Below are positions 15,595 to 26,825 of a DNA stretch of 64,000 bases, in pieces. Position 1 is the stretch's first letter, and every line of letters begins with the position of its first letter. The notes beneath the pieces were generated by a model. The model saw only the letters and a list, made by a program, of their open reading frames with translations. It made no database searches and was not told where the DNA came from. The position numbers and the translations under genes were made by a program. Source of the stretch: Streptomyces sp. NBC_01255 (GTDB taxonomy: Bacteria; Actinomycetota; Actinomycetes; Streptomycetales; Streptomycetaceae); assembly GCF_036226445.1 (NCBI RefSeq), contig NZ_CP108474.1, positions 3,906,001 through 3,970,000 of the forward strand, in the 5' to 3' direction.

Positions 15595-16524
15595 ATGACC
15601 TCCCACGACACCACTCCCGCCACCACTCCCCCCGGCACCTGGGCCCTCGGCGGCGACCTCGTCGTCAACCGGATCGGGTTCGGCGCCATGCGGCTGCCCC
15701 AGCGTGGCGAGGCACTCATCGAGAACGCCGTACCGCGAGACCGCGCGGACGCGATCGCCGTCCTGCGCAAGGCCGTCGAGCTCGGGGTGAACCACATCGA
15801 CACGGCGGCCTTCTACTTCTCGCCGCTCCGCTCCGCGAACGAGCTGATCAACAGCGCGCTCGGCGGCCCGTACCCCGACGACCTCGTCATCGCCACCAAG
15901 GTCGGCCCCTGCCGCGACTCCTCCGGCGCCTGGAGCGAGCACGCCCGCACCCCCGCCGCGCTGCGCGCGCAGGTCGAGGAGAATCTGCGCCAGCTCGGCC
16001 GCGACCACCTCGACGTCGTCAACCTCCGCGTCCTCGGCACCGATTCGATCGCCGAACGGTTCGGCGCCCTCGCCGAGCTCCGCGAGGCCGGCCTCATCCG
16101 CCACCTCGGCCTCTCCAACGTCACCCCCGACCACCTCGCCGAGGCGCAGTCGATAGCCCCGGTCGTCTGTGTGCAGAACATGTACGGGATCGGGGTCCGC
16201 CCCGAGTACGAGGATTTCGTCCGTCTCTGCGGCGAGCAGGGCGTCGCCTTCGTCCCCTTCTACGCGATCGCCGCCGCCGGTGGCCAGGGCGGAGCGACCG
16301 CCCCCGAGAGTCCCGAGGTCCTCGCCGTCGCGAAGGCCCACGGGGCGACCCCCGCCCAGGTCCGCATCGCCTGGACCCTCCACCAGGGCCCCCACCTGCT
16401 CGCCATCCCCGGCACCGGCGACCCCGCCCACCTCGCCGCCAACGTCGAGGCGGGCGCCCTCCGCCTGACCCCCGAGGACCTGACCCTCCTGAACGACCTG
16501 CACCGCACACCTCAGGCAAAGTGA
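15595..16524 (+). CDS. Aldo/keto reductase
   Basis: This 309-residue TIM-barrel oxidoreductase starts with VVNRIGFGAMRLP. The catalytic Asp, Tyr and Lys are in VNHIDTAAFYF and VIATKVG. The usual active-site His on strand 4 is replaced (DVVNLRVLG), as in some AKR subgroups. NADPH-binding residues are suggested by IPGTGDPAHLAANVEA. The substrate is unknown. Only 4 bases separate it from the next gene, so the two are probably co-transcribed. Confidence 0.88.
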   Translation: MTSHDTTPATTPPGTWALGGDLVVNRIGFGAMRLPQRGEALIENAVPRDRADAIAVLRKAVELGVNHIDTAAFYFSPLRSANELINSALGGPYPDDLVIATKVGPCRDSSGAWSEHARTPAALRAQVEENLRQLGRDHLDVVNLRVLGTDSIAERFGALAELREAGLIRHLGLSNVTPDHLAEAQSIAPVVCVQNMYGIGVRPEYEDFVRLCGEQGVAFVPFYAIAAAGGQGGATAPESPEVLAVAKAHGATPAQVRIAWTLHQGPHLLAIPGTGDPAHLAANVEAGALRLTPEDLTLLNDLHRTPQAK

Positions 16525-16528
16525 CCCC

Positions 16529-17269
16529 ATGACGACCACACCCGGCCACACCGCACCCTCCCCGCGCACCGCCGCCGACCTGGCGCCCACCGGCACCCTG
16601 CGTGCGTCCGTCAACCTCGGGAACCCGGTCCTCGCGCAGGGCACGCCCGACGCCCCCTCCGGGATCACGGTCGACCTCGCGCGGGAGTTCGGCGCGCGGC
16701 TCGGGCTGCCCGTCGAGCTCCTCTGCTTCGACGCGGCACGGAAGTCGTTCGGGGCGATGGCGGACGGCCGGGCGGACCTCTGCTTCCTGGCGGTCGATCC
16801 GGCGCGCGAGAAGGAGGTCGCGTTCACGCCCCCGTACGTCGTCATCGAGGGCGCGTACGCCGTGCCGCGCGACTCGGCGATCAGCACGGTCGCGGAGGTG
16901 GACGCCCCGGGTGTCCGGATCGGCGTCAAGCAGGGCTCCGCGTACGACCTGTTCCTCTCCCGCTCCCTCGCCCACGCGACCGTCGTGCGCGGCGACGAGG
17001 GCGTCGACGTGTTCCGCGCCGAGGGTCTTGAGGCCGGCGCGGGCATCCGGCAGCCGATGGCCGCGTACGCCGCCGCGCATCCGGAAGTCCGGCTGCTCGA
17101 AGGGCGGTTCATGGAGATCCGGCAGGCCGTCGGGACGACCGTCGGCCGCCGGCCCGAGACCGTCGCGTTCCTCCGCGACACCGTCGAGGAGCTGAAGGCG
17201 AACGGCTTCGTCGCCGCCTCCCTGCGCCGCGCGAGCCAGGATCCGGCGCTCCTGGCCCCGCCCGCGTAG
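16529..17269 (+). CDS. Solute-binding-protein fold (SBP_bac_3-like) without signal peptide
   Basis: The 246 residues follow the amino-acid-binding protein pattern: GTLRASVNLGNPVLAQG, GITVDLAREFGARLGLPVEL, RADLCFLAVDPAREKEVAFT and GVRIGVKQGSAYDLFL. The start MTTTPGHTAPSPRTAADLAP contains no hydrophobic segment, lipobox or Tat motif, and no in-frame upstream extension offers one. No ABC permease is adjacent. It may be a cytoplasmic ligand sensor or an enzyme-like derivative of this fold. It follows the aldo/keto reductase by 4 bases. Confidence 0.75.
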   Translation: MTTTPGHTAPSPRTAADLAPTGTLRASVNLGNPVLAQGTPDAPSGITVDLAREFGARLGLPVELLCFDAARKSFGAMADGRADLCFLAVDPAREKEVAFTPPYVVIEGAYAVPRDSAISTVAEVDAPGVRIGVKQGSAYDLFLSRSLAHATVVRGDEGVDVFRAEGLEAGAGIRQPMAAYAAAHPEVRLLEGRFMEIRQAVGTTVGRRPETVAFLRDTVEELKANGFVAASLRRASQDPALLAPPA

Positions 17270-17439
17270 TGGCGCGGAAACCCTTCCCGGCAGGCTCCGG
17301 AAAGGCCTCGTCCCGGGCCTGAGGGAGGGCCCGCAGGGGTTCGCGCACCGGATCCGGTCCGGGGGTCCACGCGGCCGCCCAACGGCCGCGCACGGCCCGC
17401 GCAGCGGACCCGCACACCACCTCTGACCTGGGCTTTTAC

Positions 17440-17483
17440 CCCTCCACCCCTTATCCTGGAGATCGATTCGGAGGGGGATCCGC
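17440..17483 (+). promoter_or_regulatory. Probable promoter and ribosome binding site of the methyltransferase gene
   Basis: TTATCCT near 17452 is a reasonable -10 box. GGAGGGGGA ends 5 bases before the ATG and is a strong ribosome binding site. A perfect 12-bp palindrome, ACCGGATCCGGT, lies further upstream at 17347-17358 and could be an operator. No further structure is obvious in 17270-17440. Confidence 0.4.
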
Positions 17484-18239
17484 ATGGACCTGAACAACCG
17501 TGACATCCGTACCGTCGAGGACGTACTGCGCCTGCTCGACGGGCTGTTCGCGCCCGGTGCCGACCGGTGGACCGAGGGCGGCGCCGACTGGTGGGACGGG
17601 TTCTACGCCGACCGGGACAAGCCGGTGCCGTTCTTCGTCGCGAAGCCCGACGAGAACCTGGTGTCGTACGTCGAGCGGGGCCTGCTCCCGGCCGGCGGGC
17701 GGGTGCTCGACCTCGGGTGCGGGCCCGGGCGGAACAGCCTGTACCTCGCGTCGCTCGGGTACGAGGTGGACGCCGTCGACCTCTCCGCCACCGCGATCCG
17801 CTGGGCAGAGGAACGCGCCCGCGAGGCCGGCGCGGCGGAGAGCGTGCGCTTCGTGTGCGGCGACGCCTTCGCCGCACACGAACCGGACGTCCTGGACGGC
17901 CCGTACGACCTCGTCTACGACTCCGGCTGCTTCCACCACCTGCCCCCGCACCGCCGCGTCAGCTACCTCGCGCTCCTCGACCGCGTCCTCGCGCCCGGCG
18001 GGCACTTCGCGCTCACCGCGTTCGCCGCCGGGGAGGGCGGCATGGGCTCGGAGCTGCCGGACGCCGACTTCTACCGGCAGGGCAAGCTGGACGGCGGACT
18101 CGCCTACACGGACGTGGAGTTGCGTGCGCTCTTCGCCGACCTGGCGGAGATCGACGTCCGCCGCATGCGCGACGAACCCGCCGCCTCCGCGCACTTCGGC
18201 GAACCCTTCCTCTGGACGGCGCTCTTCCGTAACCCCTGA
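17484..18239 (+). CDS. Class I SAM-dependent methyltransferase
   Basis: This 251-residue protein has motif I as RVLDLGCGPGRNSLYLA, the acidic ribose-binding residue in YEVDAVDLS, and motif IV-like YDLVYDSGCFHHLPPHRR. The overall look resembles the thiopurine/tellurite methyltransferase type, which acts on small molecules. The N-terminal segment WWDGFYADRDKPVPFF probably closes over the substrate. The substrate is not predictable. Its stop lies 1 base from the stop of the converging AHSA1 gene. Confidence 0.85.
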   Translation: MDLNNRDIRTVEDVLRLLDGLFAPGADRWTEGGADWWDGFYADRDKPVPFFVAKPDENLVSYVERGLLPAGGRVLDLGCGPGRNSLYLASLGYEVDAVDLSATAIRWAEERAREAGAAESVRFVCGDAFAAHEPDVLDGPYDLVYDSGCFHHLPPHRRVSYLALLDRVLAPGGHFALTAFAAGEGGMGSELPDADFYRQGKLDGGLAYTDVELRALFADLAEIDVRRMRDEPAASAHFGEPFLWTALFRNP

Positions 18240-18240
18240 C

Positions 18241-18711
18241 TCACATCGTCCGGACGTGGTCCGCGAGGCGGTCGTACTGTTCGCGTACGCCCGCCTCCAT
18301 GCCCGCCGCCAGCGCCTGGTCCCTGATCTCGTTCGAGGGCCAGAGAGAGGTGCTGGTCAGGGCCGTGCCGCCGTGCGGGGTCGCGTCGAAGGTGAGGGTG
18401 ACACGGACCGGGGCCGTGTCCGGCATCTGCTCGAAGACCTCCGTGTAGTCGAGCCGCTCCGCCGGGACGATCTCCTCGTACGTGCCGGAGAAGACGATCT
18501 CCTGGCCGTCCGGGGCGGTCTGGCCCCACCGCCAGGCGCCGCCCACCCGCAGGTCCACGTCGACGACCGTCGTCGTCAGCCCGGAGGCGCCGTACCACTC
18601 GCGTACGTGCTCGGGGCGCGTCCAGGCCTCCCACAGCCGGCCCGGCGGAGCATCGAAGGTCCGGGTGATGACCAGTTCACGGTCGGCGGGTGTCGTCAGC
18701 AGGGTGACCAT
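18241..18711 (-). CDS. AHSA1/SRPBCC-domain protein
   Basis: This 156-residue START-like protein has the family opening VITRTFDAPPGRLWEAWTRP, then EHVREWYG, a central beta sheet (VDLRVGGAWRW) and a long C-terminal helix (GMEAGVREQYDRLADHV). Such proteins bind hydrophobic ligands or act as small-molecule cyclases or toxin sequesterers. Its neighbours give no clear hint about a partner. Confidence 0.85.
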   Translation of the reverse strand: MVTLLTTPADRELVITRTFDAPPGRLWEAWTRPEHVREWYGASGLTTTVVDVDLRVGGAWRWGQTAPDGQEIVFSGTYEEIVPAERLDYTEVFEQMPDTAPVRVTLTFDATPHGGTALTSTSLWPSNEIRDQALAAGMEAGVREQYDRLADHVRTM

Positions 18712-18876
18712 GGGCTCGGCCCTTCCACGGTGTCCCTTCCAGCATCACTCCGGTGCGCCCCCACAGCCACTTCCGTAAAGGGAGTGAACACGTTCAACAG
18801 GTGAGCGCTAAAGTTCTGCCACGCGGCCGCCCCGAATCACGGCGACGCCGCCATCACAGACCTGTGGGGGGTCCCT

Positions 18877-20529
18877 TTGCCGCGCTCAACGCGCAGGCTT
18901 CCGCACGCCCTTGTGCGTGCCGCAGCCGTCTTCGCTCTCTCGGCGGGTGTCATCGTGCCCGCCGTCATCCACGCCCCGGCCGCGCACGCGGATGCGACGA
19001 GCCTGTCCGGCATGACGCTGGACGACGGGCGCTACCGCCTGAAACTGCCCGCCAACGCGCTCTGGATCAAGGTCAGCGTCCTGGCCTCCACCGCCCCCGG
19101 CGCCGCCGTCCTCGCCTCCACGGAGGCGCTCACCACGGACAACGTCGACTGGGAGACCGACGCGCCCTTCGCGCTCCCGCAGGGCACCGCCCTCGGCGAC
19201 TACCCGGTACGCGTCGACTACCGGCTGCCCGGCGGGACCACCCAGCAGTCGACCGGCGGCACCTACAGCTACCGGCCGCACATCGGCGTCACCGACGTGT
19301 CCTGGAACCGCACCAGCACCAGCTACGACCAGCGCCAGGCCGTCCTCTCCGGAAAGACGACCCTCTGGAACCCCGCCACCGGCGCCCGCACCGCCGCGCC
19401 CGGCGGCACCAAGGTGGCGATCACCCTCACCTCGCTGGACGGCACCGGCGGGGTCGTGAACTCCAGCGCCACGACCCGCACGGACGGCAGCTTCTCCGTG
19501 ACGCTGACCCCGAACGGCTGGGTGTCCGGCAGCGCGACCGTGGTCACCGCCGGCACCGTCAACGACCCGAACAACGCGGCCTACGTCCCGTCCCTGGGCG
19601 TCGAGACACTCCTCTACCGGATCAGCGCCGACGTGAACAAGTACCGCGTGCGCGCCGGTACGGACGTGCGGGTCACCGGGCACGTGGAGCGGTACACGCC
19701 GACCGGCTGGAAGCGCTTCGCCGGCGCCCCCGTCGTCGCGACCGGGGAACAGTCCTACGGTGCCGCCACGACGAACGTCCTCGGCAGCGCCACCTCCTCC
19801 GCGACCGGCACCTTCTCCTTCAACGCGCGGGCCCAGTACAGCACCGACTTCGTGTACACGTCGCTGCGGCCCTCGCCGTACTTCGGCGACTCCCGCCCGT
19901 ACGCCAAGAGCGACATCGCCGTACCGCAGCAGTTCTCGTACTCCCCGCACACGATCACCCTGGACGAGCACGGGAAGCTCACCGCCACGGGCGGGTTCGG
20001 GTCGGCCTACTGCCGCAACGGGCAGCCCGTGCACCTGCAGGTCTCCTTCGACGCCGGATCCACCTGGCGCGTCCTGCGCTCCGGCATGACCGACAGCGGC
20101 TGCTCCTACACCTTCACCACCCAGGGCTACGAGAGCGCCCTCTACCGGATCTACCACCCGGAGACGAACGAGCTGGTCGCCAAGGGGAGTACGTCCCTGA
20201 AGCGGGCCCGCACGCCCACCCGCTTCTCCGCCTTCGGCGTCAGCCCCACGCAGCCCACGGTGAACGGGAAGATGACGGTCTCCGGCACCGTCCAGCGCAA
20301 GGTCGGCGGCCTCTGGAAGCCGCTCCCCGGCACCAAGGTGACCCTGGTCTACAAGCCCAAGGGCGAGAGCCAGTGGTACTGGGTCAACCAGGGCATCACC
20401 ACCGACGCCAACGGCCGGTTCAGCTACCGCGCCACCGCGTACGGCGACGGCTCCTGGGCGCTGTACCTCAACACCACGGGCAGCTACTTCTACAGCGAGA
20501 CGAATGCGAAGTACATCGATGCGCGCTGA
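18877..20529 (+). CDS. Secreted beta-rich repeat protein A
   Basis: The 550 residues start with a signal peptide (LVRAAAVFALSAGVIVPA, cleavage near HAPAAHA). The mature protein consists of several Ig-like or CNA-like beta modules with phrases such as RTDGSFSVTLTPNGW and TPTRFSAFGVSPTQPTVNG. No catalytic motif or cell-wall anchor is seen. The proposed start is TTG 18877, six bases after a G-rich site; no in-frame ATG or GTG precedes the signal peptide. Its last 11 bases overlap the start of a paralogue, so the pair is translationally coupled. Confidence 0.75.
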   Translation: MPRSTRRLPHALVRAAAVFALSAGVIVPAVIHAPAAHADATSLSGMTLDDGRYRLKLPANALWIKVSVLASTAPGAAVLASTEALTTDNVDWETDAPFALPQGTALGDYPVRVDYRLPGGTTQQSTGGTYSYRPHIGVTDVSWNRTSTSYDQRQAVLSGKTTLWNPATGARTAAPGGTKVAITLTSLDGTGGVVNSSATTRTDGSFSVTLTPNGWVSGSATVVTAGTVNDPNNAAYVPSLGVETLLYRISADVNKYRVRAGTDVRVTGHVERYTPTGWKRFAGAPVVATGEQSYGAATTNVLGSATSSATGTFSFNARAQYSTDFVYTSLRPSPYFGDSRPYAKSDIAVPQQFSYSPHTITLDEHGKLTATGGFGSAYCRNGQPVHLQVSFDAGSTWRVLRSGMTDSGCSYTFTTQGYESALYRIYHPETNELVAKGSTSLKRARTPTRFSAFGVSPTQPTVNGKMTVSGTVQRKVGGLWKPLPGTKVTLVYKPKGESQWYWVNQGITTDANGRFSYRATAYGDGSWALYLNTTGSYFYSETNAKYIDAR

Positions 20530-22243
20530 TCTCTCCGCCTCCTGCAGGCGCTCCCTGACGGCGGGCCTGGCCGCCGCCGCGCTCGCCGCCGGGACCCTGA
20601 CGGTCACGGCCGCGCCCGCCGCCCACGCCGCCACGCTCGTCGGCATCGGCCGGGCCGTCACCGACGACGCCCAGCGCGGCATCTTCCAGGTGACCGCCTG
20701 GACCGACGCCCCGAACGCCAGGATCACCAAGGTCTCGGCCACGGTCCGGCAGGGCTCCACGGTCCTCGTCGACATCCCGACGCTCCCTGTGGTCCCCGAC
20801 CCCTGGGACCCGAGCGCCGCCAACCTCTTCCGGCTCGCGGACGCCGCCACGTTGAAGCTCGTCGAGGACGGCGGGCGCATCCCGGCCCTCGGGACGTACG
20901 CCATCGACGTCACCGCCACCGACTCCCTCGGCAACAAGCAGACCCGCACCGACGCCGGACAGCTCGACTTCCGGCTCCGTCCCGAGGTCACCCTCGTCCC
21001 CACCAAGCCCACGTACGCCGACCGCAACGCCCGCCCCTCGGGCACCGTCGTCGGCATCCAGCCCGGCTCCGGGGACCGGGTCACGCTGTCCGACAGGCCG
21101 GTCGCCATCGAGAGGACCAGCCCGGCGCAGGACGGGACATGGAGCGCGGCACAACAGGCGGTCACCGACGCGGCCGGCCGGTTCACGTCGCCGCCGTTCC
21201 CGATCTCCAGCGAGGACCTCGGCACCTCGGCCATCCACTTCCGGACGACGGTCACCGCCGACACCCCCGAGATCCACGGCACCGTGACGGATTACCTCAG
21301 CGTCTCCGATTACGTGTCACGCAAGGTGGCCGTCACCGCCACCGCCGACAAGAAGCGGGCGCTCAACGGGCAGACCGTCACCATCAGCGGCCGGATGACC
21401 GACCCGGCGGCGGCGGGCGCGCCGGTCGCCGGCCACCAGGTCCGCGTGCGGCTCGGCGGCCCCACCTACGGAACGGGCCCGAGCGCCGTCGTCCGGACCG
21501 GCACGGACGGCCGGTTCACCGCCCGGCTCGTCGCCATCGCGGGCAAGGAGTCGGGCAACTGGTTCGTCGAATCCCCCGACCGGTACGTAAGCTTCCCGGA
21601 TCTTCACGGCGCGCTGGCCATCCCGCTGGAGTCCCGCACCGACCTCCGTACGTACGGGCTCTCCGCCGACGGCCGGGTCACGGTCTCCGGCACCTTCCGC
21701 GCCCGGTACGTGCCGGAACCGAACTTCGAGACGTCCCAGTTCGTCCGGCTGGAGCAGCTCGTCGGCCGCGACTGGAAGGCGATCGCCTGGGCGAGCGTGA
21801 ACTCGGCCTACTTCAACGACTTCACGCTCTCCGCGGCGAGCAAGGGCGGTTGGTTCCGCGTCCGGCACCTCACCACCGACCAGTTCGCCGAGTCCGTCAC
21901 TCCGTCGTTCCGGCTCACCCGTCTCGACACCCGGATCGTCTCCCTGAACGCCGGCCCCGAGCCGGTCGCCAAGGGCGGGTACGTGACGGTCACCGGCGGC
22001 CTCCAGCACTACGCGGACTGGGCCTGGCGGGCGTACGGAAACGCTCCGGTCGTCCTGCAGTTCCAGCCGCGGGGCAGCACGACCTGGAAGCAGATGGCGA
22101 CCGGCCGGTCGAACGCGAGCGGCAACGTCTCCCTGAAGGCGAAGGCCACCGGGGACGGCACCTGGCGCATCCGCCACTACGGCGACAGCAGGCACTTCAA
22201 CACCCCGGCCGCGGCCGGCGGCGACTACGTCGACGTGCGCTGA
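20519..22243 (+). CDS. Secreted beta-rich repeat protein B, paralogue of A
   Basis: This 574-residue protein starts at the ATG inside the last codons of protein A. It has a signal peptide (SLTAGLAAAALAAGTLTVTA, cleavage near AAHA) and the same modular plan. The closing module matches that of A (QPRGSTTWKQMATGRSNASG against KPKGESQWYWVNQGITTDAN), and both end with a short Asp-Val-Arg or Asp-Ala-Arg tail. The pair probably works together at the cell surface. The ligand is unknown. A terminator follows. Confidence 0.75.
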   Translation: MRADLSASCRRSLTAGLAAAALAAGTLTVTAAPAAHAATLVGIGRAVTDDAQRGIFQVTAWTDAPNARITKVSATVRQGSTVLVDIPTLPVVPDPWDPSAANLFRLADAATLKLVEDGGRIPALGTYAIDVTATDSLGNKQTRTDAGQLDFRLRPEVTLVPTKPTYADRNARPSGTVVGIQPGSGDRVTLSDRPVAIERTSPAQDGTWSAAQQAVTDAAGRFTSPPFPISSEDLGTSAIHFRTTVTADTPEIHGTVTDYLSVSDYVSRKVAVTATADKKRALNGQTVTISGRMTDPAAAGAPVAGHQVRVRLGGPTYGTGPSAVVRTGTDGRFTARLVAIAGKESGNWFVESPDRYVSFPDLHGALAIPLESRTDLRTYGLSADGRVTVSGTFRARYVPEPNFETSQFVRLEQLVGRDWKAIAWASVNSAYFNDFTLSAASKGGWFRVRHLTTDQFAESVTPSFRLTRLDTRIVSLNAGPEPVAKGGYVTVTGGLQHYADWAWRAYGNAPVVLQFQPRGSTTWKQMATGRSNASGNVSLKAKATGDGTWRIRHYGDSRHFNTPAAAGGDYVDVR

Positions 22244-22266
22244 CCCACCGATTCCCGTGACAACGC

Positions 22267-22306
22267 CCGAGGGCGGCACCCCCCAGTCGGGGAGTGCCGC
22301 CCTCGG
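22267..22306. terminator. Terminator between secreted protein B and groEL2
   Basis: CCGAGGGCGGCAC (22267-22279) pairs with GTGCCGCCCTCGG (22294-22306) around a 14-base loop. Short flanking arms (GTGAC/GTCAC) extend the stem. It serves the converging genes on both strands. Confidence 0.88.
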
Positions 22307-22356
22307 TCACGTTCAGCAGTACTGCGGTACTGCGATGAACCACCGATCCCGGAGGA

Positions 22357-24923
<2,567 letters not shown>

Positions 24924-25202
24924 TCAGCAGCCTCCGGCGACGGCCGGGATGATCGAGACGCCCGCGCCGGCCGGGGTGGCCGTCTCCAGGCCCTGCTCGA
25001 AGCGCACGTCGTCGTCGTTCACGTACACGTTGACGAAGCGGCGCAGCTTGCCCTGGTCGTCCAGGACGCGGGCGGCGATGCCGGTGTGGTTCTTCTCCAG
25101 GTCCGCGATGACCTCGGCGAGGGTCGCGCCCTCGGCCGGGACCTCGGACTGCCCGCCCGTGTAGGTGCGGAGGATGGTGGGGATGCGGACGTTCACGGCC
25201 AT
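24924..25202 (-). CDS. CysO-like MoaD/ThiS-family sulfur carrier protein with GGC terminus
   Basis: The 92 residues closely follow mycobacterial CysO: VRIPTILRTYTGGQSEV, DLEKNHTGIAARVLDDQG and RRFVNVYVNDDDVRF. The end is IPAVAGGC. Sulfur carriers act through a C-terminal Gly-Gly thiocarboxylate; the encoded extra Cys would have to be removed first, as a Mec+- or QbsD-like metalloprotease could do. CysO donates sulfide for Cys synthesis. Here the gene lies 13 bases after thrC, in the same operon, while no cysM or mec gene is in the window. Confidence 0.88.
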   Translation of the reverse strand: MAVNVRIPTILRTYTGGQSEVPAEGATLAEVIADLEKNHTGIAARVLDDQGKLRRFVNVYVNDDDVRFEQGLETATPAGAGVSIIPAVAGGC

Positions 25203-25215
25203 GTCTTCGTACCTC

Positions 25216-26502
25216 TCAGAGGGCCAGGCCCGCGGCGCGGAACGCGTCCAGGCTCGGGCGGATGGTGGCGGTCGCCTGCGAGCCCTCGGCCACGGCGTCC
25301 AGGGTCTTGAGGCCGTCGCCGGTGTTCAGCACGACGGTGGTGAGCTCCGGGTCGATCAGCCCCGCCTCGACGAGCTTCTTCGTGACGCCGACGGTCACAC
25401 CGCCCGCGGTCTCGGCGAAGATGCCCTCGGTCTGTGCGAGCAGCTTGATCGCGTCCACGACCTGCTCGTCGTTCACGTCCTCCACGGCGCCGCCGGTGCG
25501 GCGGGCGATGTCGAGGACGTACGGGCCGTCGGCCGGGTTGCCGATCGCGAGCGACTTGGCGATCGTGTTCGGCTTCTGCGGGCGGACGACGTCATGGCCG
25601 GCCTTGAAGGCGGCGGAGACCGGGGAGCAGCCCTCGGCCTGGGCGCCGAAGATCTTGTACGGCTTGTCCTCGACGAGGCCCAGCTTGATGAGCTCCTGCA
25701 GACCCTTGTCGATCTTGGTGAGCTGCGAGCCGGACGCGATCGGGATGACGAGCTGGTCGGGGATGACCCAGCCGAGCTGCTCGCAGATCTCGTACGCGAG
25801 CGTCTTGGAGCCCTCGCCGTAGTACGGGCGGAGGTTGACGTTGACGAAGCCCCAGCCCTCGCCGAGCGGGTCGCCGATGAGCTCCGAGCAGAAGCGGTTG
25901 ACGTCGTCGTAGTTGCCCTCGATGGCGACGAGGTCACCGCCGTAGACGGCGGCCATGACGACCTTGCCCTGCTCCAGGTCGTGCGGGATGAAGACGCAGG
26001 AGCGGAAGCCGGCGCGGGCGGCGGCGGCGCCGACGGCGCCGGCCAGGTTGCCGGTGGAGGAGCAGGAGAGCGTGGTGAAGCCGAAGGCGCGGGCGGCCTC
26101 GAGGGCCTGCGCGACGACCCGGTCCTTGAAGGAGTGGGTCGGGTTGCCCGAGTCGTCCTTGACGAAGAGCTTGCCGGGGGCGACACCGATCTCGCGGGCG
26201 AGGTTGTCGGCCTGGACGAGCTTGGTCCAGCCCGGGTTCAGGTTCGGCTTCTCGGCGACGTCGGCCGGGACGGGCAGCAGAGGGGCGTAGCGCCAGATGT
26301 TGGCGGGGCCGGCCTCGATCTGCTTGCGCAGCGCCTCGGGGTCACCGGTGGGGAGGTCGTACGCGACTTCGAGCGGTCCGAAACAGAGTTCGCAGGCGAA
26401 GATCGGACCGAGGGCGAAGACTTCACCGCATTCGCGACAGGAAAGCCCTGAAGCGGGACCGAGGTCGACGGTGGTGGCAGAGGCGACAGTCTGTACAGCC
26501 AT
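25216..26502 (-). CDS. thrC: Threonine synthase
   Basis: This 428-residue PLP enzyme converts O-phosphohomoserine to threonine. It begins with a four-Cys zinc-ribbon-like segment (LSCRECGEVF and FACELCFGP). The PLP Lys is in NPTHSFKDRVV, the phosphate loop in SSTGNLAGAVGA, and the late SGSQLTKIDKG is family-typical. ATG 26502 has GAAAGGG upstream; the longer frame to 26745 lacks support. A perfect hairpin-forming repeat lies in its leader. It is co-transcribed with the CysO-like gene. Confidence 0.95.
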   Translation of the reverse strand: MAVQTVASATTVDLGPASGLSCRECGEVFALGPIFACELCFGPLEVAYDLPTGDPEALRKQIEAGPANIWRYAPLLPVPADVAEKPNLNPGWTKLVQADNLAREIGVAPGKLFVKDDSGNPTHSFKDRVVAQALEAARAFGFTTLSCSSTGNLAGAVGAAAARAGFRSCVFIPHDLEQGKVVMAAVYGGDLVAIEGNYDDVNRFCSELIGDPLGEGWGFVNVNLRPYYGEGSKTLAYEICEQLGWVIPDQLVIPIASGSQLTKIDKGLQELIKLGLVEDKPYKIFGAQAEGCSPVSAAFKAGHDVVRPQKPNTIAKSLAIGNPADGPYVLDIARRTGGAVEDVNDEQVVDAIKLLAQTEGIFAETAGGVTVGVTKKLVEAGLIDPELTTVVLNTGDGLKTLDAVAEGSQATATIRPSLDAFRAAGLAL

Positions 26503-26825
26503 GGAGGCGAGGCCCTTTCTCCTCATCTTTCCCATGACGAACTTTTCGTCATGAGACGGATTTGGCACCTTCCCTAGCCGGGGGCCTCGCTGGAGGACGA
26601 GACGAACCGACTGGAGGGTTGCCGGGGCTTCAACGGGCCGTTTCCCTCTGCCCCTCTGGATGAGCGGTATTCGATTGTGAAGTGCGGTGAAGTCCTTGCG
26701 GGCTTCGTTCCTGCGCTCCGACGCGGGCGGCACCCCGACGTGCATCGGGCATCCGCGTTGTTCAAGACTGTAACCGAAGGCCCCGGCGCTTGGACGGGCC
26801 GTCCGTACCGCGAGATGGAGATCAC
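26503..26825. other. Divergent intergenic region between thrC and gpgS
   Basis: This 323-bp region must hold promoters for both directions. The repeat at 26533-26553 belongs to the thrC leader. GGAG 7 bases before GTG 26826 serves gpgS. No gene or further clear structure was seen. Confidence 0.6.
26533..26553 (-). promoter_or_regulatory. Perfect inverted repeat in the thrC leader
   Basis: CATGACGAA (26533-26541) and TTCGTCATG (26545-26553) are perfect 9-bp arms with a 3-base loop, 31 bases before the thrC ATG. There is no U-run after it on the thrC strand, so it is more likely an operator or a translation-control hairpin than a terminator. Confidence 0.55.

Noticed and set aside
15454..17877. 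An 807-codon minus-strand frame
   Set aside because: It opposes the aldo/keto reductase and binding-protein genes, which have clear domain motifs. Its own sequence is Arg/Ser/Pro-rich with no domain.
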